A stretch of DNA of 64,000 bases. Origin: Hyposmocoma kahamanoa. Its lineage: Eukaryota > Arthropoda > Insecta > Lepidoptera > Cosmopterigidae. Positions 26,601-36,696 of this stretch are shown one piece after another; position 1 is the first letter of the stretch; each line of letters starts with the position of its first letter. The notes under the pieces were generated by a model that had not been told where the DNA came from, made no database searches, and was given only the letters and a program-made list of their open reading frames with translations. Position numbers and translations under genes: made by a program. The stretch lies in NCBI RefSeq assembly GCF_003589595.1, contig NW_020654422.1, positions 12,223,329-12,287,328 on the forward strand. The letters run 5' to 3'.

Positions 26601-29600
26601 GTAATATTAGACAACTTTAATCCATTAAGTTCATGTATTTTTTGTAATTAAAATAACAAAAATATTAGCTTAAGTTATAACATTCTTATGATACATTTTT
26701 TTAAACAAATAATTATTCTTTTTTTTATTCCTATGTAAGGGAAGGTCTCAATTTCGCCTCTCTTCCGTCGTGGTTCAATCTAGCGTTCTTCGCTTTCTCA
26801 ACCTTTGCAGCCTTGCATAAAAAAGGGCATTCATTATCCTGCATTGCCGTCTGCTTTGCCGTCCACCGCGTAATGCAGGATTATGAATGTAGTCAATTGC
26901 AGTCGCAGCGAGCAATCCGCAAAGTGTCCTACGAGACTCCATACTTGGGCCCTACGCAGGATAGTGTGTGAGCAGGCTCCTGCCTACGCGGCGAACTGCC
27001 ATGCAGGTAGCAAATAACTATTATTACGTTACAAGGCATACCTACCAGGTACATGCAGGTCGTATGAGTATGTGTACGAGTTCAAATAAGTTGAATGAAA
27101 AAAAAATAAAGCGTTAAATAAAATTATATTTAGTATGTTTAATATTTATTTAGATTTAAATATACATATAAGAAAATTCAAAAGGATACATGTCTATAAG
27201 CTCGAAAAAATATCGTAGGTACACCTCACAGACACATACAAGTATGTTTGTGGTACACCTAAATTGGCAACATTTTCTGAAAAATACCCTGTTCCGAATG
27301 GGTATCAGTTATAAACGTATAAAGTACACGAAATAACATAAGGCCCAGCGCAAATCGGCGGACGGCGGGGGAGAGTATCGAAAGGGATCTTTTACCCGCT
27401 AGCGCACATTAATGAGGAACGAATATCCCTTACGATACAGTGAACGTCCACCAGCGTACCATAGGGTCCGCTGGAATGCCGCAGCGTCGTCCGACATGCC
27501 ACCAATCGCTCGGATTTGAATCCTTTCTACGAGCGACTACCTGTGCAATCGAGAAGTCTCCGGCGGCGGCGGCGCATTGAGGCAGATTCCGGCATCGTTG
27601 GATTCCCGCGCATACCGACGGATTCCCACCGCGGTATCCTCTAGCGTGCTCTTCAACACCGCAGAGAGAAATCGTCTGCTTAAAGGTAAAACCACATATT
27701 ATGTAACATCTCATGATAAGTGAAATGTCCAAATTACCTATGTGCCAGTTGTAAGAAATTCACTATCTCTCTTCAGATAAAACTACTAATTAAGTTTATA
27801 GCTTTTGTTGTTGAGTATCACGTGCAGAAAGATAGTGATTTTCTTATCATAGCTATATAACTTAAAGACCTTTGGTGGAAAATGTCACTTATGTGGTTTT
27901 ACCTTTAAACAGACGAATGCGCTATGATGCTTTGAGAGCATAAAATATACATTTAATGTCCTCTGCCTTCCCGTCTGCCGGTTTGCGCTGGCCCTAAGTT
28001 AAATATTATATACAAATCATGCACTTTACCCATTGACTTACAAATAAATGGACGACGGGTCTAATACAAAAACCACGAAAAAAATGTCCCAAGTCAACCT
28101 ATTCGAAATTTAAATTGTAATGTCATCGCAGTATCGCGCTGTCAGTAGAACAAATGAAGACTAAAGCGGAGTGTCGCGCTCTGTATACGATTTTAGCGCC
28201 TTACAAGTGCGGACACTTTTTAGCGCGGACCCGACGTCCATAAAATTGTAAGTCAATGACTTTACCACACACTTTCGCTACGTAGGGGAAAGGTGTACGA
28301 GATGATCCTTGGAGGTAAGATGATTTTCAATTTTCAATTCTAGCGAAACTAGTAACGTCATCTAGATATTTTCTTCAGTAAAATGTAGGTCTCAATGTGC
28401 CCTCTCATCAGTGAATTCGTAATAGCGATGTGAGTGACGAGTTCATTTTTGTGGAAAAAAACAAAAATTGTGTGAGTTTGATCTAAGGTAAAGTTGATTA
28501 AAAAGCTTAGGCAACTTCCATTCTAAGCAATCAATTGCAAAGATTTTTGTGTTGGTGGCTTTATATAATGCTCTATTTACTTTTTTAATGGCGTGGTAAC
28601 AGTAGACAGCATACAGGTTAGTTTGCCGAACAAAAAATAAAAATAAGTGAATTGGGGCAAGATGATTATGGTTTTGGTGTACGAGATGATCCGTGGGGAT
28701 CATCTTGTACTGAATATATTGTTAACGGACTTTATTTAATTTGTATGTTTTTGAGTACTGAAACCTCTTAATTAAATAGCTTGCAATACGAATAAAATAG
28801 TAGAAGACTGAATTTCGTTTACATGATCGATCTGGATTAATAACAAATATAAATGCTTTTTCTTGTTTTAGACCAGGCCGCGTAATTGTAAAAGAAAAAC
28901 CATTCATGGTGGGTGGTCGAAAGACTATGATCTAAAGAACTAGAGGCGTAAAAAGTAGGACGCCACATAAATCGACAAGTATATAGTTAGCAGTAGGTAT
29001 GCGTTATGATATTAAAAACACGGGCTAAAGGTGAAAATAAAGGGTCTGTCTGTTCAATAAAATATTTAGGTAAAAAAAAACTGTTTTCATCAGATGCGTT
29101 AACAGAAAATCGAGCTCGTAAAGTACATTAAATATGGAGACGAGGATGGATATCAACTTGCCATAAAAAACAATATCGCCCACTCTTAGGTACCTGTAAG
29201 ATATAAATTAATTAGGATTATTTGTTCTCGAAGTTCCGTAAATGTTGTTTCATATACCTAGATTACATGAGTTGTTTGTTGTGACTTTGTTAAGTCTAAA
29301 AAGTTGTTGTTTCATTTGTTTCTAACAAAACCTAGAAATTATCCTAAATAGAGGCAAGGTTTCCCTGGATCATCTTGCCCATAACCTTAGACGATCCTTT
29401 AGTAGGATTTTAAAAAAATTCAAATATAATAATGACAGATCAAAAAATAAAACGTTTTTAGTAAGACAACACGCTTTTACATCTGCTTTAAGCTGAATAT
29501 CTTTTAAACTACCACCATTCTCCCTTAAGGGGATCATCTGGTACACCTTTCCCCTAGTGTTCTGAAGATATTGTGATACTGCACGGTATAGATTCTGAAC

Positions 29601-32600
29601 CAGAAGATTACTTCACAATGTGTGTTGTAGGAATTTCGTATGTAATTGAGGAACTCTGCTCTGTTGTATACAATACTGAACTTGAATAAATTAAGTGCCC
29701 CCGCCCAATGGGCCGCTTGTCGCGGTCACCAAACGCGACCACTAGTAGCTGAGTCAAGCCACTAGATGCAGTAGAGCTGCGCGTCGATAATGTTTTATTT
29801 GGATCTCTCGTCGTTTCAGACTGGATCCAGTGCCTACCGCGATGTGGAAAGACGTTTCTTTTTGAATTCGCAGTTTCACAAACCTATGAAAATAACTGCC
29901 TCGGTGGCTGAACGGTTTACCATACTGGACTGCCTCGCAGAGGTCCCGGGTCGATTCCCGGCGCGGAAGAAATAATTGTATGGCCTACATTTATTTCTCT
30001 CGAATAAAATCAAAATCCCATTAAGAAATGGCAAAATTAAAAAGTACATTAGGTACACTTATAATAGCTTCATAAAAGACAAATTAATATATATTTATTA
30101 ATATATATAATAATAAACAATAATATTAACCTAAATTATGTGGCACTATTTCACAATAGTCAATTTATGACTAGGTATATTTAGTGAAAAAAATTATAAA
30201 GTTACTTGCAGAGGTTTTTAGGACTGGTGCGTAGAATAGAATAGACATTTATTGCAACGTCACAGCACATAGATACAAAAAAAGAGATTAATAATACTTG
30301 AAAACAGAAAGAATTAAAAAACAAAATAAAAATACAACAACAAAAACAACATGAAGTAAAACAAAAGAGACAAAAGCAATACACAAAATATAACGACTAC
30401 AATTTGTAGTACTGTCATTTGTACGGTTGTGGCGTACGCAAAAGGAGCTCATTCAGCTTATGCCACAGGCTTAGAATGTGGCGCAGGTTTTTAATGAGCC
30501 CTTTACATGTTTTTATTTTTTTAAATGATTATAAATTATTTAATTAAGCAATATGTCTTCCATTTTTGTTGTTTTCATTACTGTTATTTAAATGAATGTA
30601 AACATTTGTAATGTAAACAATACTTAAAAATTTTATATTATCACATAATGTACACACAGTGCTGCAGTGGTCGATTGTTCCAATTTTTACAATTTATAAT
30701 AATTTGTATTTGTATTTTTTTTGTATTCTTAAATATATGTATACTTATGTAATACAAACGTTCGGAAACGGAAAAAAGTAGGTGTGAAAAATACCTATTC
30801 GTATGTAAACGCGTTTATTCCCGTTTTCAAATGTTAGTACAATGCTACGCGAAAGTTTAAAAGTGTATACATATAAGTAATACACTTCAACTTATATTAT
30901 TTCTAAGTAAACATATTTCTATTGAGCAGTACATAAATTAAAAAAAAAAACACTTGTCTTTTTAGCAAAATTTGAAAAAAAACTTGTTTTTTTAGTATAT
31001 TTTTTATCCGAGTTCTAAACAACGAATTCCTGCTTAAAACGACGAGATCCTTTTCCGTGTCCTACGTTTAAAAATGTGTACTATGGAGTATAATGTGTGT
31101 TATGGTGTGTAGATACTTAACTAATATAAATTTATTTTTTTCAAATTTTAGGGTATAGTGTCACTATGTCTACTATATGAAAGATTACTTGAAGCTAATG
31201 AACCACTGCTCTGGATACATTTTCGGAATATCAATATAAATCCGTAAGTTTTTTACTCACTAACATCACTACTATTACACGGGTAGTAATAAAAGCTCCG
31301 AAAACTAAATTAAAAATTATCTATTTCAAACGAATATTTCTGCGTTATTTACTAACCTACCGAAAACTTTTGTGAAAACTTTTCTGTGTTTTGAATGAAA
31401 TACTGAAAGTTCCTACAAATCTTGCTGACGTAATTCTACTCTACCGATTTTATCTATATTTTACCGAAACCTATTGCTAGCCTTTTTGTGTTGTACCCGG
31501 TCTCCCTTTGTGACAGTGATCTCATTAATTTTAAAAATAAATACCTGGGTCACTGGATGCAACTTCACGTGGCGGTTTAGTTTTAAGTTTATTTTATTTT
31601 ATTTTACTTTTCTTATTTATGTGTGTTAATGTAATTTTCCGTAATTGTATTTTAATTTTATTTTATGATTTTAGTTTCGAATTTTAATTTATTTTAATTT
31701 TAATATTTGAATTGCATCATACTAAACTTATTTGTACTTTACTAACAAACTATGCGTAATTGTTTTTGTCCGAAATAAAGTATTATTTATTATTATAGGT
31801 TTATTTAATCGATTTTAGTGCTTGTGAAACGTTCCCATCATACGGAAATACTATTATGAGTGACAACATGGGATATACATCGGTAATATACTTTACCGAT
31901 CTTTTTCTTTTCTTTCGGAAGTTTAGTATATTATTCGGTAGTTTAGTATATTACATAGGGCGCACTATAAGTTTCCGGAACTGGCCATGTACATAAACAA
32001 TATTTAAAAAGTAATTACAACATTTGAAAATGGAACTCTTTGGCTGTGTAATACAGTTTGTTTCATCTGACTGTCACTTGTTTTTACATTGTGGCGTCAT
32101 TTTAGGAATTGGTTGTCTACATCACCATGGATTTAACTCGTGAAAATTTTCGTAGTATGATTTTCTACGACTTTCAAGTGTAATTTAACTGCTCAGCGGA
32201 GCTTCGCTCGGCTTCAAACTGCTTTTGGCGTTGAAGCACAATGCAAGACGACTATTTATAGCTGGTTTGCAGAATTCAAACGCGGTCGTGTGAATCTCAG
32301 TAACGAATTTCCACCGCTGTGATCAACAAAAACATGGATGCTGTGCGCCGTATGATCAAAACAGGCAGGCATGTGACATACCATGAGATTCGGGCATCTT
32401 TAGGCATAGGCATGAGTCAAATACAATCAATACCACACAAACATCCAGATTCAACGAAACGTCACATTTGGTGTGGGACATGGTAACAGGTGGCGGAACA
32501 TGGATTTATAGTTACGATTCCAAAACAAAGCAGCAATCGAGCGTATGGGTCTTTCGAGATGAGCCAACTAACCATAGTGGCGCGCGTGCAAAGTGCCTCT

Positions 32601-35191
32601 AAGGGGATGATTGCTTCTTTTTTAATAAAACTGGTCACGTGGTTACTGTTGCTTTGGAGAATCGTTGTACTGTGAATAGTGATTGGTACACGACCATTTG
32701 TTTGCCGGAAGTTATTGACAAACTCCGTAAAAATAACCGTAAACGCCGTATCATCTTGCACCACGACAATGCCCGTTCTCACACGGCCAGACAGACAAAT
32801 GAATTTTTGAAGGTTGACCTTAGGAGCCATCCCGCGTACAGTCCCGACGTGGCACCTTACGACTTTTATTTATTTCCAAAAATCAAGAACCATTTACGCG
32901 GTCAACGATTTTCATCACCTGAAGAGGCTGTCGAAGAGTATGAAAAATATGTTTCAGGGATCAAAATTGGTTCATTCGTATAAAAAAGTGCATTAACGCT
33001 AACGAAGTATATTTTGAGAAACCATAAATTCATTTCTGACCATTTATATGTAGTATTTTTTTCTTATTCATTCCAGAAACTTATAGTGCACCACACGTAT
33101 ATTGTTTTTTCGTTGAGTTGTGATTTGAACAAGTGCTTGATTGTTCGCTACATGCAATTATTTTTGTCGGTGCATTATGTGTACCTACATTTTTCAGTAA
33201 CGCAGCTCAGTATCACAATTTCGCCGCTATTAGTTCCCTGCAATTTAACTTATTTTTCGGAACCTTTATTATTTCCCATATTAAACTATTGTCTAAATGG
33301 ATTGCCTACTACTGTCTACAACGTTCAGATATTAATAATATAAAATAGTAAAGACATGTCAAAAACTAATCCCTCGTTTAATTTATAGTATGCGGATTAG
33401 TCACCTTAGGTGGATAATAAGGGAATATAGAACTATAGAAGGGAATATATTATAACTATTATTATTATCATTTCTTCTCCACGTACAAGGTTAATTAGTG
33501 AGTTAATATTGAACCTTATTTGTGAGAGATAGGCGCCTGTTCGCGCGGGCACGACACGGCTTCCTGTTACTTACTGTTAGTTAATATTGAACCTTATTTG
33601 TGAGAGATAGGTGCCTGTTCGCGCGGGCACGACACGGCTTCCTGTTACTTACTGTTATCGGCTTCCTAGAACCTGAGTGCCGTAAACAACTCAAACGATT
33701 GCAACAATTTCAATAACGCTCACACTCAACACTCAATACTATAGTACAGGCCGTATTGACGTTTGTACGCTCATTAAGTTTCATATTAATGCATGACTAT
33801 GTTGAAGAAGCTAATTGATATACATTGTCAGTAGTGGCGTACAGTAAAATTTATGGATGTATAATTTTAGGACACAACTTCGGCATTTGTTTTTCGATAT
33901 TCGTACTTTTAAAAAATGAAATCTAGTAATACGATCGTCACTTAAAGGATCGCTGTCCAGCACAACTTCTACCTCCGGCAAACTCGCGTGAAAGCTCAAT
34001 GCAAAACAAAGCAGTTTAGAATTAACGATATATTAAATAAACATTTTTTTTTTTCGGTTTATTAAAACCTTCTAATCAGCTACGCATTGCAATGCTAGTT
34101 ATAAATCTTGAAACTTATAGATGCGACTCGTATTTGATTATATTTTTTTCGATAATGAATTAAGATTTTACCTCACTATTGCAATCTGTTAAAACAGCCA
34201 TCATAGCGTGCCGGTACTGTGTGCTATATAGAAAAGTCCATCATCTTGCTATCTTAGTCACTCCAAAAAAAGGACGTTAAATGGTATTCATATTGTAATA
34301 ACTGATATTTGCTATGAGTACTCGACACCCTTCAAAGCAAATTAATTATCTTTCGAATACTTTTTCTAAACGACCTTTATAATGGGTACTAGTTTAGAGA
34401 ATTCGGTGTTTCTTTACGTCTAAAACTTACGTAAGGCTTCATTCGCATGGCCGCCCTTTTGACAGAAGTACCAAATCAAAACTATATAAGTACTAAATCT
34501 AAATTAATATACAGAGACATCGTTTACATTCAGCAGTCGACTGTCAATAGGATGACCCTTTCAGTTTGCGATCTTCTCTCTAACGTCAAATCAAAACTAG
34601 ATTACAAATTCAACTTAAATAGCTCCTGGATAACGTAACATTAGGCGGCGACCTCATATACGAGATCGAGATTCGAACTCTTTAATTCAAAATGCGAACA
34701 ACCCCGCGGCTTAAAATCCGAAATACAATCTTCTGATATGCACATTTACATCCTCGTAGAAGACCTTCACTTGCAGGGCGCACCCATCCTAAACTACTAT
34801 CCCAGCAAGTAAATTCTCAGCGGTCATCAAAATAAATATCAACATGTAAATATTAAAAAAGATAAAATAATGTGGAGTGTACTACCATTTTTTAATTATG
34901 ATGTCTCAAATTCTTAAATTACAATTACATTTCAGAATCAGAGTGGTGTTCAAATGGCTAATGCGAGCGTTTAGTGGTCATTTACCACCGGACCAGCTTC
35001 TTTTACTTTGGGATGCCATACTGGGCTACGATTGTCTTGAAATCCTTCCATTATTAGCACTGGCAATACTGAGCTTCAGAAAAGAAAACATCTTCCAAGT
35101 CAATACGATACAAAACGTCGACGCAGTGTTAGCAGATTTATCTACTATTTCAGTTATACCTCTATTGCAACTGGCTTTGATGAAACCTTAG
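14636..35191 (+). CDS. TBC1D19: TBC1 domain family member 19-like protein, 11 coding exons
   Basis: Exons: 14636-14737, 14966-15100, 15417-15585, 16505-16592, 16885-16945, 17957-18190, 18860-18997, 19397-19559, 20520-20629, 31152-31243, 34936-35191. Phases match throughout, giving 515 codons (human TBC1D19 has 526). Recognised by family-specific stretches: KYRPVYAPKDFLEVL, KDVQLTASNDD, FVFEDLLYQ, IPFHGFTMY, FKWLMRAFSG, DQLLLLWDAILGY. TBC domains are GTPase-activating modules for Rab proteins in membrane traffic. Here the usual IxxDxxR arginine finger reads IFKDVQL, with Leu in place of Arg. From memory the vertebrate protein also lacks it, so catalytic GAP activity is doubtful. Intron 7 has a GC donor (CAG|gcaagc, 18998) instead of GT. 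Intron 9 is 10.5 kb and intron 10 is 3.7 kb, both filled with TEs. The start ATG is the first in frame before a strong donor. Confidence 0.95.
15682..16445. mobile_element. 764-bp TIR element filling intron 3 of the TBC1D19-like gene
   Basis: The left end is ggggaacgtggggtattggg and the right end is an imperfect reverse complement (cattcccccacgctcccc). TA duplications flank it (15680-15681, 16446-16447). Internally the word gggtaatgagag recurs (about 15710, 16048, 16248) and ggctcccatt recurs (about 16194, 16223, 16422). No transposase is encoded. It occupies most of the 919-bp intron, and its right end is under 60 bases from the acceptor of exon 4. Confidence 0.8.
17017..17442. mobile_element. 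Dispersed TIR repeat, ~425 bp
   Basis: The left end aaccgacctcaaa and the right end tttgaagtcagtt are imperfect inverted copies. The inner sequence has no coding capacity. This looks like a MITE in intron 5 of the TBC1D19-like gene. Confidence 0.5.
17459..17690 (+). mobile_element. tRNA-derived SINE, same family as 8032 and 11440
   Basis: B-box ggttcgaatcc is at 17502-17512. The 3' tail ggatcgaaggaatttttctt matches the other two copies. About 120 bases of extra sequence sit between the B-box and the tail. It lies in intron 5 of the TBC1D19-like gene. Confidence 0.6.
20630..22319. other. First part of intron 9 of the TBC1D19-like gene
   Basis: No gene is seen. A perfect 15-bp hairpin lies at 21359-21393 (gtccatttacaatga ... 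tcattgtaaatggac). The words gtcacctccatg and tccatggaggcgaca recur near 21545, 21888 and 21924, again near 22870, suggesting an unrecognised repeat whose ends I cannot define. Confidence 0.4.
22320..22436 (+). repeat. 20-bp minisatellite, about six units
   Basis: The units follow gcatccataaggctgccgag with substitutions, at 22320, 22340, 22360, 22380 (19 bp), 22399 and 22419 (decaying). The local GC content is well above the surrounding intron. A 20-bp period is not a multiple of three, so it is unlikely to be coding. Confidence 0.75.
22959..24505 (+). mobile_element. Near-complete Tc1-like transposon
   Basis: The TIRs are about 28 bp: the left reads cacacatcaaaaaagtctag, and the right end is its near reverse complement. 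TA duplications flank it (22957-22958, 24506-24507). It is 1547 bp, a normal Tc1 size, and encodes a transposase broken by a single frameshift. It sits in intron 9 of the TBC1D19-like gene, in the same orientation. Confidence 0.9.
23210..24236 (+). pseudogene. Tc1-like transposase (DD34E) with one frameshift
   Basis: The N-terminal frame (23210 to about 23585) has two helix-turn-helix DNA-binding segments (MRAVGILEAGSRQRAVAFTL; SDQTIRNRLREVGL). The C-terminal frame (about 23590 to 24236) has the catalytic triad: CFSDESRF (Asp), LMHDNARPH (Asp), SPDLNPIEHAW (Glu), with 34 residues between the second Asp and the Glu. The shift falls in the linker around 23570-23595. No other stop interrupts the roughly 340-codon frame. 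A single lesion in an otherwise conserved frame suggests a young insertion or a sequencing error. Confidence 0.9.
25045..25609. mobile_element. 565-bp MITE with TIRs over 100 bp
   Basis: The left arm gtgccttattccagcgtgac and the right arm are inverted copies. Pairing continues, with a few mismatches, past catggtcgag, tgactagccagaaa, ttagtcggtt and aaaaaactagatttagtcgg. Internally a ggttctcgaga ... ttattccagcgtgg segment occurs twice in direct orientation (about 25250-25310, 25430-25495). No target duplication is clear. Confidence 0.8.
26268..26760. mobile_element. ~490-bp element bounded by ~40-bp inverted repeats
   Basis: The left arm gagatcgtcccttacatagg (about 26276) pairs with a right arm cctatgtaagggaaggtctc (about 26730), continued by A/T tracts. 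There is no coding content. The outer boundaries are approximate. Confidence 0.6.
27342..27994. mobile_element. Harbinger-type MITE with TAA target duplication
   Basis: The left end ggcccagcgcaaatcggcgg and the right end ccggtttgcgctggccc are inverted. TAA flanks both sides (27339-27341, 27995-27997). It carries the nested element at 27684-27904. The 3-bp TAA target matches PIF/Harbinger habit; no transposase is encoded. Confidence 0.75.
27684..27904. mobile_element. piggyBac-type MITE nested in the 27342 element
   Basis: The TIRs read aggtaaaaccacat and its reverse complement. Perfect TTAA copies flank the element (27680-27683, 27905-27908), as for piggyBac-family insertions. It is 221 bp and non-coding. 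Removing it and one TTAA would restore a continuous outer element. Confidence 0.8.
28031..28258. mobile_element. 228-bp hAT-type MITE with perfect 8-bp target duplication
   Basis: The ends are cattgacttac and gtaagtcaatg. ACTTTACC is present at 28023-28030 and again at 28259-28266. An 8-bp duplication is the signature of hAT elements. A 1164-bp relative with the same ends and the inner word gcgctctgtatacgatttta (with changes) lies at 38363-39526. Confidence 0.85.
28285..29554. mobile_element. 1270-bp TIR element with TA target and repeated gatcatct motif
   Basis: The left end ggggaaaggtgtacgagatg and the right end catctggtacacctttcccc are inverted, flanked by TA (28283-28284, 29555-29556). 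Variants of the terminal word gagatgatcc or its complement recur inside (about 28309, 28684, 28695, 29368). No transposase is recognisable. It is in intron 9 of the TBC1D19-like gene. Confidence 0.75.
29894..30010 (+). mobile_element. tRNA-derived SINE
   Basis: It begins actgcctcggtggctgaacg (A-box region), with a B-box-like gggtcgattcc at 29948-29958 and the tail aaataattgtatggcctaca. The 4752 copy belongs to the same family. Confidence 0.7.
30225..30530 (-). mobile_element. 5'-truncated LINE tail
   Basis: On the minus strand it ends ttgcaataaatgtctattct followed by a short (attct)n run, a common 3' tail of insect LINEs. The upstream part is A/C-rich and has no long frame. The family is not identified. 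Confidence 0.5.
31490..31797 (+). mobile_element. LINE 3' UTR fragment
   Basis: A very T-rich tail ends gaaataaagtattatttatt with a short (att)n run, in the style of a LINE 3' end. It lies just after exon 10 of the TBC1D19-like gene. No reverse-transcriptase frame remains. Confidence 0.4.
31958..33097 (+). mobile_element. Mariner transposon relic B, 1140 bp
   Basis: The TIRs are gcactataagtttc-like at both ends (31962; reverse complement near 33073-33090), flanked by TA (31956-31957, 33098-33099). Transposase pieces include [11 protein letters not shown] near 32127, TTIYSWFAEFKRGR near 32250, and a C-terminal frame at 32639-32983 with HHDNARSHTA and SPDVAPYDF. The first catalytic motif reads VTGGGTWIYSY where relic A has [11 protein letters not shown], so the Asp is lost. 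An internal deletion and frameshifts also break it. It lies in intron 10 of the TBC1D19-like gene. Confidence 0.85.
33501..33656 (+). repeat. Exact tandem duplication of 78 bp
   Basis: Units 33501-33578 and 33579-33656 differ at a single base (ggcgcc versus ggtgcc). Each starts agttaatattgaacc and ends cttactgtt. The near-identity implies a recent duplication. Confidence 0.9.
33657..34935. other. End of intron 10 of the TBC1D19-like gene
   Basis: Nothing recognised. The acceptor tacatttcag at 34926-34935 closes the intron. Confidence 0.5.
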
Positions 35192-36196
35192 GTAAAAATT
35201 CAATCTGTACAAATGTTAATGCAATGTTTGCAATCTTTACCGGCTACACTAAAGTTAATTTGTAAATAGAAATTGTTCATTTTATGAAGATTTCACGTAT
35301 TCATTCAGTTTAAAGTTTCGATATTTAAAGAAAGAAAACTGTTTATTACACTAGCACAGACACGCATATAAACAAAAAAAAAAGATATTTACTAATTACT
35401 ACCTACGTAATAAGAATTTTTGAACAAAAATAGTTTTGTCTATGATCGAAATATCTGTAGACCACGACCCCCTACTCAAAACTACCTCAATCCATCCTCG
35501 CCTGCTAAGTAACCTGGTAAATCACAATAACAAATACATCGTCTGAGATATTTTGGGAGTTTGAAAATATACTCCTGGACACAATTCGAGTCACCTTGCA
35601 TTTTCAATATTAAATGCCCTTAGCTTAAACAATGCTTGATTGATTAAGAACTATTATGCAATTTTGAAATAGTGGTATGCTAAACGTCATTTCCTTAAGA
35701 CCTTATTGAAAATTTGAAATTAAAAAACCGGGGAAACCTTTTTCTTCGATGCTAACTATATCTTTTATTCTAGCCCTTTAAGGATGAAAATGCAAGGCAG
35801 CTCGAATTATGTGTCTGGGACTGTAATTTGATCTATTATAATTATGAATTTTACCTATTTTTTATTCTGACCGTGAATAATTAACAGGTCCACAGATTTT
35901 TCGACTACATTTATAATGGAAATATTCATCTTACGAATTCAATTTAGAAATAGTTTAAAATTTGTATTTTGTTAAAAGTGGTGTTTTGTTATACTTTGTT
36001 ATTGTAAATATTAATATTAAACCAATTTGTATTTTTCATTGTGAATAAGATAATGTTTGCGAAAATTTCATTTCTTCTGCGACTACGTCCATGTCTTTAT
36101 TGTTTTCTTTAGATGATTCACTTGTTTCGTTTGCATAAAGATAAGGGCATTAACTATTTATCCTACATGTAATTAAAGCCGGGGGTATCATATCTC
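35192..36196. other. 3' UTR and flank of the TBC1D19-like gene
   Basis: The sequence after the stop codon is AT-rich and holds no gene. I could not choose a poly(A) signal with confidence; attaaa occurs near 36017. Confidence 0.4.
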
Positions 36197-36525
36197 ATTC
36201 AAACGTGAATACTTCAACCGTTTGAAAGCTTTTGCGTACTTACGCTTTCCTATCTACCTTATAGCATACCTAATCTGAAGAAATTGACCAAATACGTATT
36301 TTTATATTCAAACATGAATACTTCCAACCGTTTGAAAGCTTTTGCGTACGTGCGTCTTTCCTGTGAACCTATAGTATACTTAATCTGAAGAAATCAACCA
36401 AAAACGTATTTTTACATTTAAACGTGAATACTTCAACCGTTTGATTTGCGTACGTACGTCTTTCCTGTCGACCTATAGCATACTTAATCTGAAGAAATCA
36501 ACCAAAAACGTATTTTTATATTGTA
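36197..36525 (+). repeat. Tandem repeat of ~110 bp, three units
   Basis: Units start at aaacgtgaatacttcaaccg near 36201, 36310 and 36420. Each continues with gcgtac(t/g)t.cg, a tatag.ata.ctaatctgaagaaat block and accaaa.acgtattttta. The third unit lacks about 7 bases (gaaagct). It lies between the two convergent genes. Confidence 0.85.
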
Positions 36526-36696
36526 TCAAAGTTAAAGAATTGTCTGTTCTTATTGTTGTGCTTGTTTTGTTTAGTCATTTATGATAATATAATCATTTTT
36601 TGTAGGTGTTTTTTCAGAAATTAAAAAATACAGATGTTCAAATGTTGTATTATTCGTTATTAATCGTGCATATTTTCGTTTTCATCCGGATTTTTT

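Noticed and set aside
33014..33343. 109-codon plus-strand frame after mariner relic B
   Set aside because: Starts inside transposon 3' sequence and shows no motif.
36201..36525. CRISPR-like array
   Set aside because: Three 110-bp direct units without the short-repeat/unique-spacer pattern, in a eukaryotic genome.
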